Positions 37,377 through 46,356 of a DNA stretch of 64,000 nt are shown piece after piece; the first letter of the stretch is position 1; each line of letters begins with the position of its first letter. Source of the DNA: Candidatus Zixiibacteriota bacterium (GTDB taxonomy: Bacteria; Zixibacteria; MSB-5A5; GN15; FEB-12); contig JACZWU010000004.1 of NCBI GenBank assembly GCA_022571985.1, positions 1-64,000 of the forward strand. Reading direction: 5' to 3'. A model generated the notes under the pieces. The model made no database searches, was not told the DNA's origin, and saw only the letters and a program-made list of their open reading frames with translations. Both the position numbers and the translations under genes were made by a program.

Positions 37377-38414
37377 TTTATCTTTTAGTTTTTTTTCGAG
37401 CTCTTTGACTCGCTTGAGTAAATCAGGAACTTTAGACAAAGAAGCTTCTTTTTTCAAAACGCTTTTCATTTCTCTGGCGGGGCAGCCAAAATAAATTTTA
37501 TCGCCGGCCGGGATAGATTTGGTGACGCCAGACTGTCCCCCGACAGTAACGCCATCTCCTATAGAAATGTGACCCTGGACGCCAACCTGTCCGGCCAGTG
37601 TTACATTATTTCCGATTATAGTAGATCCTGATATACCAACCTGAGAAACTATAAAACAATTTTGTCCTATCTGAACGTTGTGAGCTATCTGAACCAGATT
37701 ATCAATTTTGGTGCCGCGTCCAATTCTGGTCGCTCCCAGGGCGCCGCGGTCGATTGAAACATTTGAACCAATTTCAACATCATCTTCTATCTCAACCCAG
37801 CCGATCTGCTTAATTTTTTTAATCCCCGTTTCAGAGGGAGCATAGCCAAAGCCGTCAGACCCTATGACACTCGAAGAGTGTATGATGACATTGTTGCCTA
37901 TCTTGCAGTCGCTTAAGATAACAACTCCGGGGTAGATAAGGCAGTTTTTGCCGACCGCAGCATTTTTGCCGAGATAGACCGAAGTCATAAGGCGGGAGTT
38001 TTGTCCAACCGAGGCGTCAGATTCTAAATGGCAATGAGGGCCGATAGCTGCGTTCTTAGCTACTGCTGCTGACTCATCAACAATGGCGCTTTGGTGAATG
38101 CCGCTGGTGGCGGTCTGGTCATCGGGGTACAAGAGATCAAGAATCCTGGCAAAGGCCAGATACGGGTTGGGATGACGCAGGACAGTTTTGCCCCGACCGT
38201 CCATTTCGTTATTTAAAACAACAGCACCTGCCTTTGAAGAAGAGAGGTGCTTTTCATACAAACTATTAGCTACAAAACTTATTTGATCGGGGCCTGCCGT
38301 TTCAACAGGGGCAGCGCCGCAAATCAAAAGCGTCTTGTCACCCTCAAGTCTTGCGCCTATTTTTTCAGCAAGCTGAGCGGTTGTCAGGCTGACGTTATTC
38401 CGGGTTGTCTTCAA
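37365..38414 (-). CDS. lpxD: UDP-3-O-acylglucosamine N-acyltransferase
   Basis: The third enzyme of lipid A synthesis, adding the N-linked hydroxyacyl chain. The 349-residue protein has an N-terminal uridine-binding domain and then a long left-handed beta-helix of hexapeptide repeats. The active-site region is IDNLVQIAHNVQIG (catalytic His) and the typical GSDGFGYAP segment is present. The start appears to be a TTG at 38412-38414 that overlaps the end of the OmpH gene by 20 bases. It shows that the organism makes lipid A. It is the last gene of the rplU-bamA-skp-lpxD row. Confidence 0.93.
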   Translation of the reverse strand: MKTTRNNVSLTTAQLAEKIGARLEGDKTLLICGAAPVETAGPDQISFVANSLYEKHLSSSKAGAVVLNNEMDGRGKTVLRHPNPYLAFARILDLLYPDDQTATSGIHQSAIVDESAAVAKNAAIGPHCHLESDASVGQNSRLMTSVYLGKNAAVGKNCLIYPGVVILSDCKIGNNVIIHSSSVIGSDGFGYAPSETGIKKIKQIGWVEIEDDVEIGSNVSIDRGALGATRIGRGTKIDNLVQIAHNVQIGQNCFIVSQVGISGSTIIGNNVTLAGQVGVQGHISIGDGVTVGGQSGVTKSIPAGDKIYFGCPAREMKSVLKKEASLSKVPDLLKRVKELEKKLKDKSGR

Positions 38415-38934
38415 GGTATTTGATTACCTTGTCTGTAACGTCAAACTCTTCTTTGATATAGGCCAGTCCGCTCTGCAAGGTGAATATGATGTCGTAGTTG
38501 CCTTCTATCGCTACAGCTTCGATAGCTTTGTTTACACTTTCAAGTAGCGGTTCCAGAAGCCTGGACTGTTTTCTTTCGGCTTGACCGTTCGGGCCATAAA
38601 TCTGCCTGGTAAATGCATCGAGAGCATCTTTTTTGGCATTAATGGCAGCTTCTCTTTCTCTTTTTTTGTCATCAGACAAAATCAATTTTTGCTTTTCGTA
38701 TTCCGTCAGCAATTCTTCGAGTTCCTGCTGCTTGGCCAGAGCTTCATCTTCCCAGGCTTTGGCGTCGATATTAAATTGTTCCTGCGCTTTAGCCCAGGGC
38801 TTGAATTCCTTTTGAATGCGTTCGTCGCGGACGTACCCAATCTTCATCCCCTGTGCTGACAGGCTGTCAGGCATAAGAGGCAGAAGCATCAGCCCCAGAA
38901 GCAAAGCCAGTAAAAATTTCTTTTCTTTCTTCAT
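38395..38934 (-). CDS. OmpH/Skp-family periplasmic chaperone
   Basis: A secreted helical protein of about 179 residues (start ATG 38932-38934 with GGAG 5 bases upstream). It has a signal peptide (MKKEKKFLLALLLGL, cleavage near LSA-QG), a short GYVRDERI beta segment, and a long Lys/Glu-rich coiled coil typical of the Skp tentacles. It then has the C-terminal segment YDIIFTLQSGLAYI. Skp binds unfolded outer-membrane proteins on their way to BamA, whose gene lies just upstream. Confidence 0.88.
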   Translation of the reverse strand: MKKEKKFLLALLLGLMLLPLMPDSLSAQGMKIGYVRDERIQKEFKPWAKAQEQFNIDAKAWEDEALAKQQELEELLTEYEKQKLILSDDKKREREAAINAKKDALDAFTRQIYGPNGQAERKQSRLLEPLLESVNKAIEAVAIEGNYDIIFTLQSGLAYIKEEFDVTDKVIKYLEDNPE

Positions 38935-38960
38935 ACTATTCTCCATGTGCAAATAAATTG

Positions 38961-41450
38961 TTATCTAAAAGTTGTGCCGAGCTGGAAATGCGGTCTCCAT
39001 TTCTTTTCCTGCCCGTCAAGATTGTCCAGCGGATAGCCGAAGTCAAACCCTATAGTCCCGATTCCGGGCACCGCTATTCTAAATCCGAAACCGTAACTTT
39101 TATAAAGAGTCTTTGGCAGTTTGATATCAGACTTATGCAGCCAGGAATTTCCGGCATCAAAAAATGCCAGAGCATATATCTGCCTTTCGACCAGTGGAAA
39201 CTGCAGTTCGAGGTTTGTAATCAGCATGTATTTACCGCGCACTCTGGTCTTAAATCCTCCGGCGACAGAAGAGCTGTCCAGCGGCAGCGAAGCAGAATCA
39301 GCCGCTCGGCCGGTATAATAATTGGTAATGTCCGAGCTGGAAACAATTGAGTCCGGTGTCAAAGAGCCGTCGCTGTAGCCTCTTACTACCCCGTCGTAGG
39401 CCGTGCCACCGGGTATAAATCTCTCTGAAATCAGTATTCTGTCATCTCCCTGGGGAGAAGTAATCACATTATACTGAACTCTTGCTGCCAGTGCCAATTT
39501 ACCGATGAGGGGAAAAAATTTGGCGATACTTATTTTATGTTTTTGAAATTCCCAGAAGCCGCCTAGAATGCCTCCGTTGAGAGAGAAAGTGTAGGATAAA
39601 TCTGCTCCCGCGGTAGCGAACTCAGGCAGGTTTCTGGAGTCCCGACGGACGGTAAAAGAAAATCTCGAAGAGGCGTTCCAGGCTTCGTTGTATTGAATAA
39701 TAGTACCCGGATAGGGATCGCCAACAGCGACAACTGTTTCTGAGGCCGGTTCGCCGAGAGTGTCGGTGTAACTAAAAAGGCTAATCGATTTGTAAGAATT
39801 GTTTTCTACAAAACTTTGGTCAAAATCATTGAACCGGGTTTCTTCGAGACGGTAGGTGGCAAACACTCTAAAATAATTGTCCGGCCAGCGCAGCCTGCGG
39901 CCTAATCTTAAAGAACCTCCGCGTCTGCCTTCAGTGTAATCGCTGAACCACCTCCGGTTTAGTGCAAAAATATCGGTGCCCAGCAATGTCGGGCGGTCAA
40001 AAAGCCAGGGTTCTGTAAAAGACAGAGAAAATGAATTTCTGCGGCTGCCAAATTCTATATTAAAAGAAAGTCTTTGTCCTATGCCTCTGAAATTAGGAAT
40101 GGACATGCCGACATTACCGACTAATCTGTCCCGGCTGTTATATCCGGCACCTGCCATGATTTCGCCTGTTTGCTTTTCCTTAATGTCAAAAACTACATCT
40201 ACATCGCCGTTTGGCAAATCAACTAAGTCAGGAATAGCATTAGCAAAGTAGTTGAGGGACATTATATCACGAACCGATCTGATCAGCCTGGTGCGGTTGA
40301 AGACTTGTTCGGGCAAAGAAGAAATTTCACGCCTTATAACTTTATCTTTGGTCTTGGTGTTGCCGATTATTCTGACCAGATTTATAAGTGAAGGCAAGCC
40401 TTCGGAAATTTCGTAGGTAATATCGATTATAGAATCGTTGCGGGTTTTCTTTTCGTCGGTAACCTGAATATGCAGATGGCCGATATCCTGATAGGCAGTA
40501 TAAAGTTCTACGATTGATTCCTGATATTTTTCCGCATCAAAGATGTCCGATTCTTTAAACTTCATTTTGCTGTAGAGGTAGCCGCTCGGCAGCTTCTCAG
40601 TTCCTTTTATTTCCAGCTTGCCAAAGTAATAGAGCGGGCCTTCGTAGATTTCGATATGAATGATCATCAGGTTGCTGGTGGTATCGATTGAGATTGAATC
40701 GGAAATCAAGTAGGCATCGCTGAAGCCGCGTTTGTGAAGTTCTGCAATTACCTTTTCTTTGTCCTCGGCGTATTTCTCCTGAGCAAAGTCTGAGCTTTTT
40801 AAGAAGCCGCGCTTGCGGTTGCGCATTTTATTGACCAGCCTTTTTGGCTCGACTCGCTGGCAGCCGGATATTATGACTTCGGTGACTTTGACCTTGGACT
40901 TTTCGTCTATTTCGTACTTTAAGATTGCTTCGGAAGAGTCTGCGCTATACTGCAGAGAAGATTCTATCTCTGCCTGAAAATAACCCTTGTCGGCATACAT
41001 TTCAGATATTTTTTGCCGGCCGCGATGAGTCAGGTAGGGTGAGATATATCCACCGACACCCAGCCCGATACTTTCTTTCAATTCCGAAGAATTTATTTTA
41101 TTGTTGCCGGAAAATTCTATACCCGACAGACGAGGCAGTTCATCGACCACTATAAAAACTTTGAGGCCGCCGGTCACTTGTTCGGCTTCGATTGAAATGT
41201 TAGAAAAAATCCCCAGCCTGTAAAGACGGCGGATAATGTCTGATATTAAGTTGGGCGCCAGGGACATGCCCGGCTCCAAAGCAGCCACGCCGGTTATCAA
41301 AGAAACAGTAGCAATCTTGTTTCCTTCGACAACAACTTCTACAATATTGTAGCCCGGTGTGGTTTGAGCTGCAGGAACCGGCGCCAGTAAGGCGACAAGC
41401 AGAATTAGACTGGTTAGAAAGAGCGAGAGCTTAAGCAGATACTTCTTCAC
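38961..41450 (-). CDS. bamA: Outer membrane protein assembly factor BamA
   Basis: The Omp85 protein that inserts beta-barrels in the outer membrane. After a signal peptide (VKKYLLKLSLFLTSLILL) come five POTRA domains (about 40-425) and then a 16-strand barrel region. The barrel starts with GEIMAGAGYNSRDRLVG, includes the conserved VRGY motif (GVVRGYSDG), and ends in ...QLGTTFR with a C-terminal aromatic. Start choice is uncertain. The GTG at 41448-41450 gives a normal signal peptide; a TTG at 41477 would add nine residues. It overlaps the end of rplU by about 20 bases, and the skp gene follows 26 bp after. Confidence 0.93.
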   Translation of the reverse strand: MKKYLLKLSLFLTSLILLVALLAPVPAAQTTPGYNIVEVVVEGNKIATVSLITGVAALEPGMSLAPNLISDIIRRLYRLGIFSNISIEAEQVTGGLKVFIVVDELPRLSGIEFSGNNKINSSELKESIGLGVGGYISPYLTHRGRQKISEMYADKGYFQAEIESSLQYSADSSEAILKYEIDEKSKVKVTEVIISGCQRVEPKRLVNKMRNRKRGFLKSSDFAQEKYAEDKEKVIAELHKRGFSDAYLISDSISIDTTSNLMIIHIEIYEGPLYYFGKLEIKGTEKLPSGYLYSKMKFKESDIFDAEKYQESIVELYTAYQDIGHLHIQVTDEKKTRNDSIIDITYEISEGLPSLINLVRIIGNTKTKDKVIRREISSLPEQVFNRTRLIRSVRDIMSLNYFANAIPDLVDLPNGDVDVVFDIKEKQTGEIMAGAGYNSRDRLVGNVGMSIPNFRGIGQRLSFNIEFGSRRNSFSLSFTEPWLFDRPTLLGTDIFALNRRWFSDYTEGRRGGSLRLGRRLRWPDNYFRVFATYRLEETRFNDFDQSFVENNSYKSISLFSYTDTLGEPASETVVAVGDPYPGTIIQYNEAWNASSRFSFTVRRDSRNLPEFATAGADLSYTFSLNGGILGGFWEFQKHKISIAKFFPLIGKLALAARVQYNVITSPQGDDRILISERFIPGGTAYDGVVRGYSDGSLTPDSIVSSSDITNYYTGRAADSASLPLDSSSVAGGFKTRVRGKYMLITNLELQFPLVERQIYALAFFDAGNSWLHKSDIKLPKTLYKSYGFGFRIAVPGIGTIGFDFGYPLDNLDGQEKKWRPHFQLGTTFR

Positions 41451-41778
41451 TCTTTGTTTTCTTGGCAGCTTTTTCAATTTTGCTAATTTTTATTTCCGTA
41501 TAATCCTGACGGTGCCCCTGGCTGCGGCGGTATTTGGTGCGCCGTTTATATTTGTAAATTCTTACTTTGTCGTCTTTACCCTGGTCCTGAACAACTGCCA
41601 CGACTTTGGCGCTGGCAACAAAAGGATTGCCAATTTCAACTTTGTCCTTGTCTTTAAGCAAAAGAACCTCGGTAATTTCTATCTTGGCACCCTTTTCTTT
41701 GCCCAGCAGAGGGACGCGCAAAACGTCGCCTTTCTCGGCTTGAAACTGTTTGCCAGCTATTTGAAATACGGCGTACAT
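41431..41778 (-). CDS. rplU: 50S ribosomal protein L21
   Basis: L21 (MYAVFQIAGKQFQAEKGD start, KRRTKYRRSQGHRQDYTEIKI end of the core) with an added Lys-rich tail of about 12 residues, 115 residues in total. GGAGG lies just before the ATG. In most bacteria rplU is followed by rpmA (L27). Here the next gene is bamA, overlapping the rplU stop. Confidence 0.96.
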   Translation of the reverse strand: MYAVFQIAGKQFQAEKGDVLRVPLLGKEKGAKIEITEVLLLKDKDKVEIGNPFVASAKVVAVVQDQGKDDKVRIYKYKRRTKYRRSQGHRQDYTEIKISKIEKAAKKTKSEEVSA

Positions 41779-42039
41779 CTAATCCTCCGAAAATACTAAA
41801 GTTGTTAGTCAGCTTATAGTTAAGCCAACCAAACTAATAGAATCAGAACTTCAGTCAAGATAATTCTTTCCGTTTATGGCATCTTTAGTCAAATTATTAA
41901 ACTACCGAGCCTTAAAGCGGTTCCATTGTTGAAACTTAGTCAGGTCTGGTTGATTGTGATTGAAAATTTTGCTAATTTAGCACAAATTTTAACTTATGAG
42001 CAAATTGATACTTATCTTTGAATTACAAATAGGGGCCAG

Positions 42040-44064
42040 GTGGCAGTGAACTCAAAAAATGGCTCAAAATTCCGGCTTACTAACAGCCTGACTCCCAAGG
42101 GCGACCAGCCCGGCGCCATCAGGGAACTTTGCCAGGGTCTGGCTGCAGAGAGCAGCAAGCAGACCTTATTGGGAGTGACCGGTTCCGGCAAGACTTTTAC
42201 AATGGCCAATGTGATAGCCCAATATGGCCGGCCGACTCTGGTAATTTCGCATAATAAGACTCTGGCTGCCCAGCTATACGGAGAATTCAAGGCCTTTTTT
42301 CCGGAAAACGCGGTCGAATTTTTTATCAGCTATTATGACTATTATCAGCCCGAGGCCTACCTGCCTACCACCGACACTTATATCGAGAAAGATACTTCGA
42401 TAAACGAAGATATTGACCGGCTGCGGCTTAGAGCCACAGCTTCGCTTTTGGAGCGCGAGGATGTCATAATAGTCGCCTCGGTATCCTGCATTTACGGGCT
42501 GGGCTCGCCAGCGGAATATAAAAAACAGATGGTTATGCTGAGTCGGGGAGAAAAGATAGACCGCGACGACGTTATCGACAGACTGATAGCCACCCACTAC
42601 AACCGCAATGAGATTGAATTTACCCGCGGCAATTTCCGGGTACGGGGAGATACCATAGAACTGATTCCGGCTTATTATGATAAGGCTTTACGCCTGGAAT
42701 TCTTTGGTGATGAACTTGAAAGAATTACAGAAATTGATCCCTTGACCGGCGAAATAATCTGCGAAAAAGAGAAGATAGCCGTATATCCGGCCAAGCATTT
42801 CATAACTTCCCGCGAGGCATTAGTGAGGGCAATTAAAAATATAGAAATCGAACTAAAGGAAACACACGACAGATTTATTTCTGAAGATAAGCTCTTAGAA
42901 GCCCAGCGAATCGAGAGCCGCACCAATTATGATCTGGAAATGCTTAAAGAGATAGGTTACTGCGCCGGCATTGAAAATTATTCACGGCATATGGCCGCAC
43001 GACAGCCCGGAGAGCGACCGTCTACCCTGATTGATTTTTTCCCGGATGATTTTCTGACATTTATAGATGAATCGCACCAGTCGATTCCTCAGGTGAGAGG
43101 CATGTTCGCCGGCGACCGCAGCCGCAAAGAGACGCTGGTCGCGCATGGTTTCCGGCTGCCTTCGGCTCTTGATAACCGGCCTTTGCAATTCGACGAATTT
43201 GACAGCATGATAAAAAAAGTAATTTATGTCTCGGCCACTCCCGCTGATTATGAGATTGAACAGTCCGAAGGGGTAGTGGTAGAGCAGGTAATCCGCCCGA
43301 CTGGTCTCTTAGACCCGCAGATAACAGTTCTGCCTCTGTCTACGCAGGTCGATGATTTGATGGAGCAGGTCAGGCTGCGTCTTGAGCGAGGCGAGAGAAC
43401 GCTGGTTACTACTTTGACTAAAAAGATGGCTGAAGACCTGGCTGATTACTTAGACCGTTCTGGAATTAAGGTCCGCTATCTTCACAGTGAAATTATTACA
43501 ATTGAAAGAACTGAAATTATCCGGGATCTTCGGCTGGGTGAATTTGACGTGCTGATAGGAGTAAATCTGCTGCGTGAGGGCCTTGATTTGCCGGAAGTCT
43601 CGCTGGTGGCGGTAATGGATGCTGACAAAGAAGGCTTCCTACGCTCGGCCAGGGCTCTTATTCAGACCGCCGGACGTGCCGCCCGTAATAAGAACGGCGA
43701 AGTCATTTTTTATGCGGATAAAATTACTGACTCCATGAAAAAGGCTATCGACGAAACCAACCGCCGCCGAAAAAAGCAGGCAGCCTATAACAAAGAGCAT
43801 AATATCAACCCGGAGACGATTTTTAAGACCCGAGATGAAATTTTGCAAAGTACCGGTTTCGCCGACACCCGCACGGTTAAACAGAAGAAATTTGAATTGC
43901 CGGGGCGCTATGAAGAACTCGATCGGGATGGCAAGATTTCGTTTCTTATGGGCTCAATGATGAAAGCCGCCGAGAACCTTGATTTTGAAACAGCCGTCCT
44001 GTTTCGTGATGAAATCAAGCTGCTGCAGGGCCGGCCGGGCAAAAAAAGTCATAAAAAGCGCTGA
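42040..44064 (+). CDS. uvrB: Excinuclease ABC subunit B
   Basis: The damage-verification helicase of nucleotide excision repair, 674 residues, which is normal. Walker A is GVTGSGKT, the beta-hairpin region is [12 protein letters not shown], and the helicase motifs IDESHQ and SATPADYE are present. [10 protein letters not shown] gives motif VI, and a C-terminal UVR motif ([13 protein letters not shown]) for UvrC contact is present. The start is a GTG at 42040 or 42046 behind AGGGG. It stands alone on the plus strand with no partner gene nearby. Confidence 0.97.
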   Translation: MAVNSKNGSKFRLTNSLTPKGDQPGAIRELCQGLAAESSKQTLLGVTGSGKTFTMANVIAQYGRPTLVISHNKTLAAQLYGEFKAFFPENAVEFFISYYDYYQPEAYLPTTDTYIEKDTSINEDIDRLRLRATASLLEREDVIIVASVSCIYGLGSPAEYKKQMVMLSRGEKIDRDDVIDRLIATHYNRNEIEFTRGNFRVRGDTIELIPAYYDKALRLEFFGDELERITEIDPLTGEIICEKEKIAVYPAKHFITSREALVRAIKNIEIELKETHDRFISEDKLLEAQRIESRTNYDLEMLKEIGYCAGIENYSRHMAARQPGERPSTLIDFFPDDFLTFIDESHQSIPQVRGMFAGDRSRKETLVAHGFRLPSALDNRPLQFDEFDSMIKKVIYVSATPADYEIEQSEGVVVEQVIRPTGLLDPQITVLPLSTQVDDLMEQVRLRLERGERTLVTTLTKKMAEDLADYLDRSGIKVRYLHSEIITIERTEIIRDLRLGEFDVLIGVNLLREGLDLPEVSLVAVMDADKEGFLRSARALIQTAGRAARNKNGEVIFYADKITDSMKKAIDETNRRRKKQAAYNKEHNINPETIFKTRDEILQSTGFADTRTVKQKKFELPGRYEELDRDGKISFLMGSMMKAAENLDFETAVLFRDEIKLLQGRPGKKSHKKR

Positions 44065-44167
44065 AAGCGGGTTATAGTCAGTTATTGAGTTTTTCTTGTT
44101 GTCTTAGCGGCTGTCTTTAGGCAAATTAAATTAAACTGAATTCAAAATATTTTAACAGGGAGTAAAA

Positions 44168-44986
44168 ATGCAGAAGCAAAAGATTAAATTCTTGCCGCTA
44201 TTACTGATTATGGTTATGGCCTTAACAGCAGTTGGCTGCGGCACAAAAATTTCATCGGGTCACCGGGGAGTTTTCTATGCTACTTTCGGTGACGGTACCG
44301 AGTTCGGAACGATTTACGGAGAAGGTTTCAACTGGCATCTTCCGTGGAACAAGATGATTGTCTATAAGATTCAGCTGCAGGAACGTAAGGAAAACCTGAC
44401 CGTGCTGTCATCCGACGGCGCCACCATACGTATGGATGTTTCGATTTTATATCGTCCAAATGTCACCAAGTTAGATTCTTTGCAGGTAGAAATCGGCCAA
44501 AACTACTATGATGTAAAAGTTGCCCCGACCATAAGGGGAATCGCTCGTGGAATTGCGGGCAGGTACAAGCCGGAAGAAATTTATTCTACCAAACGGGAAC
44601 AGATGAATGAAGAGATTGAACAAGGATTAAGAGAGGCTATGGCCGGAAACCACATTGAAATTACGAATGTGTTGATCCGTGACATTACCATTCCTGAAGA
44701 AATTTCACGGGCTATCAATTTCAAACTGACAGCCGACCAGGAAGCTCAACGGATGAAGTTCACCATTGCCAAAGAAAGGCTTGAGGCGGACAGAAAACGT
44801 ATAGAAGCCAAAGGAATTGCTGATTTCCAGAAGATTGTCAGCGCCGGAATTACGCAGTCGCTACTCAAGTGGAAAGGGATAGAAGCAACGCTGGAAATTG
44901 CCAAATCCAACAACACCAAGGTGGTAATTATTGGCAGCGGCAAGGCGGGTCTTCCGATTATATTGGGAGGGGATGTCGGAAAATAG
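44168..44986 (+). CDS. Prohibitin/SPFH-domain lipoprotein
   Basis: A 272-residue band-7/SPFH protein. It begins with a lipoprotein-type signal (MQKQKIKFLPLLLIMVMALT, lipobox AVGC). Next come GHRGVFYATFGD and a prohibitin-like core (EGFNWHLPW, LSSDGATIRMDVSILYR, ITNVLIRDITIPEEI), followed by an Ala/Glu/Lys-rich coiled coil. Prohibitin homologues form large membrane-associated ring assemblies. A lipobox in place of the usual membrane helix means the anchor is probably in the periplasmic leaflet. GGGAGT lies ahead of the ATG, and a bidirectional terminator follows. Confidence 0.88.
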   Translation: MQKQKIKFLPLLLIMVMALTAVGCGTKISSGHRGVFYATFGDGTEFGTIYGEGFNWHLPWNKMIVYKIQLQERKENLTVLSSDGATIRMDVSILYRPNVTKLDSLQVEIGQNYYDVKVAPTIRGIARGIAGRYKPEEIYSTKREQMNEEIEQGLREAMAGNHIEITNVLIRDITIPEEISRAINFKLTADQEAQRMKFTIAKERLEADRKRIEAKGIADFQKIVSAGITQSLLKWKGIEATLEIAKSNNTKVVIIGSGKAGLPIILGGDVGK

Positions 44987-45011
44987 GTCTGAGTTAGAAA
45001 TATGAACGAAT

Positions 45012-45047
45012 AAAAAAACGGCAGCATTTACGGCAGCCGTTTTTTTT
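45012..45047. terminator. Bidirectional terminator between convergent genes
   Basis: AAAAAAACGGC/GCCGTTTTTTT arms (45012-45022 and 45036-45046) surround a 13-base loop. The A and T runs on both sides let it terminate the prohibitin-like gene on the plus strand and the acyl-CoA dehydrogenase gene on the minus strand. Confidence 0.85.
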
Positions 45048-45062
45048 ATGGTAGATGCTCTC

Positions 45063-46217
45063 TTAATTATCTGTGTATTCTTTTAACAGTTCGCGGGCAA
45101 TAACTATTCGCAGAATCTGGTTGGTTCCTTCAAAAATCTCGCATAACCGAACATCACGATAAATCCTTTCTACATTGTATTCGTGGGTGTAACCATAACC
45201 GCCGAGTATCTGAATAGCACTGTGGGCAACTTCGGTACCCATCTCCGACGCCATCATTTTGGCTATGGCTGCTTCTTTGATGGCAGCTTTGCCTTCAGAT
45301 TTAAGCCAGGCGGCCTGATATACAGCTAATCTGGCGGTGTGGATTTTGGCTTCCATATCTGCCATCATAAACTGCAGCCCCTGAAATTCAGATATCTCTT
45401 TACCAAACTGCTTGCGCTCTCTGGAATATTTGGCGGCAATTTCAAGAGCTCTTTGAGCCATGCCGACCGCTTGCGCCCCGATAGAAATGCGGCCATGGTT
45501 CAGAGTCTCCATAGCAATGTTGAAGCCTTTGCCAACTTCGCCTATCTGATTCTCTTTGGGCACTCTGTAATCAGTAAAAATAATTTCGCTGGTAGGCGAG
45601 GCCTTATAGCCCATTTTATCTTCATTTTTACCGACAGCAAAACCAGGTCTGTCAGTTTCTATCACAAACGCTACAATACCTTTGGTGCGCAATTCGGGAT
45701 TAACGGTGGCGAAGAGGATAATGTAATCTGCATCGGCTCCATGAGTTACCCAGAGCTTGGTGCCGTTTAGGACATAGCTATCGCCGTCTTCGGTAGCCAG
45801 CAGCCTGAGAGATACGGCATCAGAACCAGAGCCTGCTTCGGATAACGAATAGGCTGCCATTTTATCGCCGGCGCAAACAGGAGGGATATATTTTGCTCTC
45901 TGCTCTTCGGTTCCGTATTCCAGTAAAGGAAAAGTAAACAGGGAACCATGTACCGCCGCCACTAAAGCATGCGAGGCACAGCCGCGGGCAAGTTCTTCCA
46001 GTGAAATAACATAGGCCAGTTCGTCCAGCCCGGTTCCGCCGTATTTTTCGGGTACTTTGACGCCCATCAGCCCCAGCTCGGCCATCTCTTTTATAACGCC
46101 CCGGTCTAATTTAGCATTTTTGTCAAATTCCCCGGCATGAGGAAAGAGCCTTTCGTCGGCAAATTTGCGGGCTACATCTTTTACATATTGCTGTTCTTCA
46201 GTGAATCCAAAATTCAT
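45063..46217 (-). CDS. Acyl-CoA dehydrogenase
   Basis: A 384-residue FAD enzyme of the short/medium-chain acyl-CoA dehydrogenase family, which makes the first oxidation of beta-oxidation or branched amino acid catabolism. Motifs are AYSLSEAGSGSD (FAD/substrate), LNGTKLWVTHG, the C-terminal QILGGYGYTHEYNVERIYRD segment, and FEGTNQI, with the catalytic Glu in the butyryl/short-chain position. The exact chain-length preference cannot be read. No partner ETF or thiolase gene is adjacent. Confidence 0.93.
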   Translation of the reverse strand: MNFGFTEEQQYVKDVARKFADERLFPHAGEFDKNAKLDRGVIKEMAELGLMGVKVPEKYGGTGLDELAYVISLEELARGCASHALVAAVHGSLFTFPLLEYGTEEQRAKYIPPVCAGDKMAAYSLSEAGSGSDAVSLRLLATEDGDSYVLNGTKLWVTHGADADYIILFATVNPELRTKGIVAFVIETDRPGFAVGKNEDKMGYKASPTSEIIFTDYRVPKENQIGEVGKGFNIAMETLNHGRISIGAQAVGMAQRALEIAAKYSRERKQFGKEISEFQGLQFMMADMEAKIHTARLAVYQAAWLKSEGKAAIKEAAIAKMMASEMGTEVAHSAIQILGGYGYTHEYNVERIYRDVRLCEIFEGTNQILRIVIARELLKEYTDN

Positions 46218-46356
46218 CTCAATCCTCTATTTCTACACTTAGTAAGAACAGAATTTAGAAGATTGCGCCCGAGTAGGCAAGCGCTTAGGCTGACAAGAAT
46301 TTCAAGACAGAGATTAAAGCAATCTGCCATAATCAAATTATTGGCTTTCTAATGTC

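Noticed and set aside
41779-42039. Possible tRNA or small RNA between rplU and uvrB
   Set aside because: No T-loop GTTCRA motif or acceptor-stem pairing was found; I see only A/T-rich promoter-like sequence.
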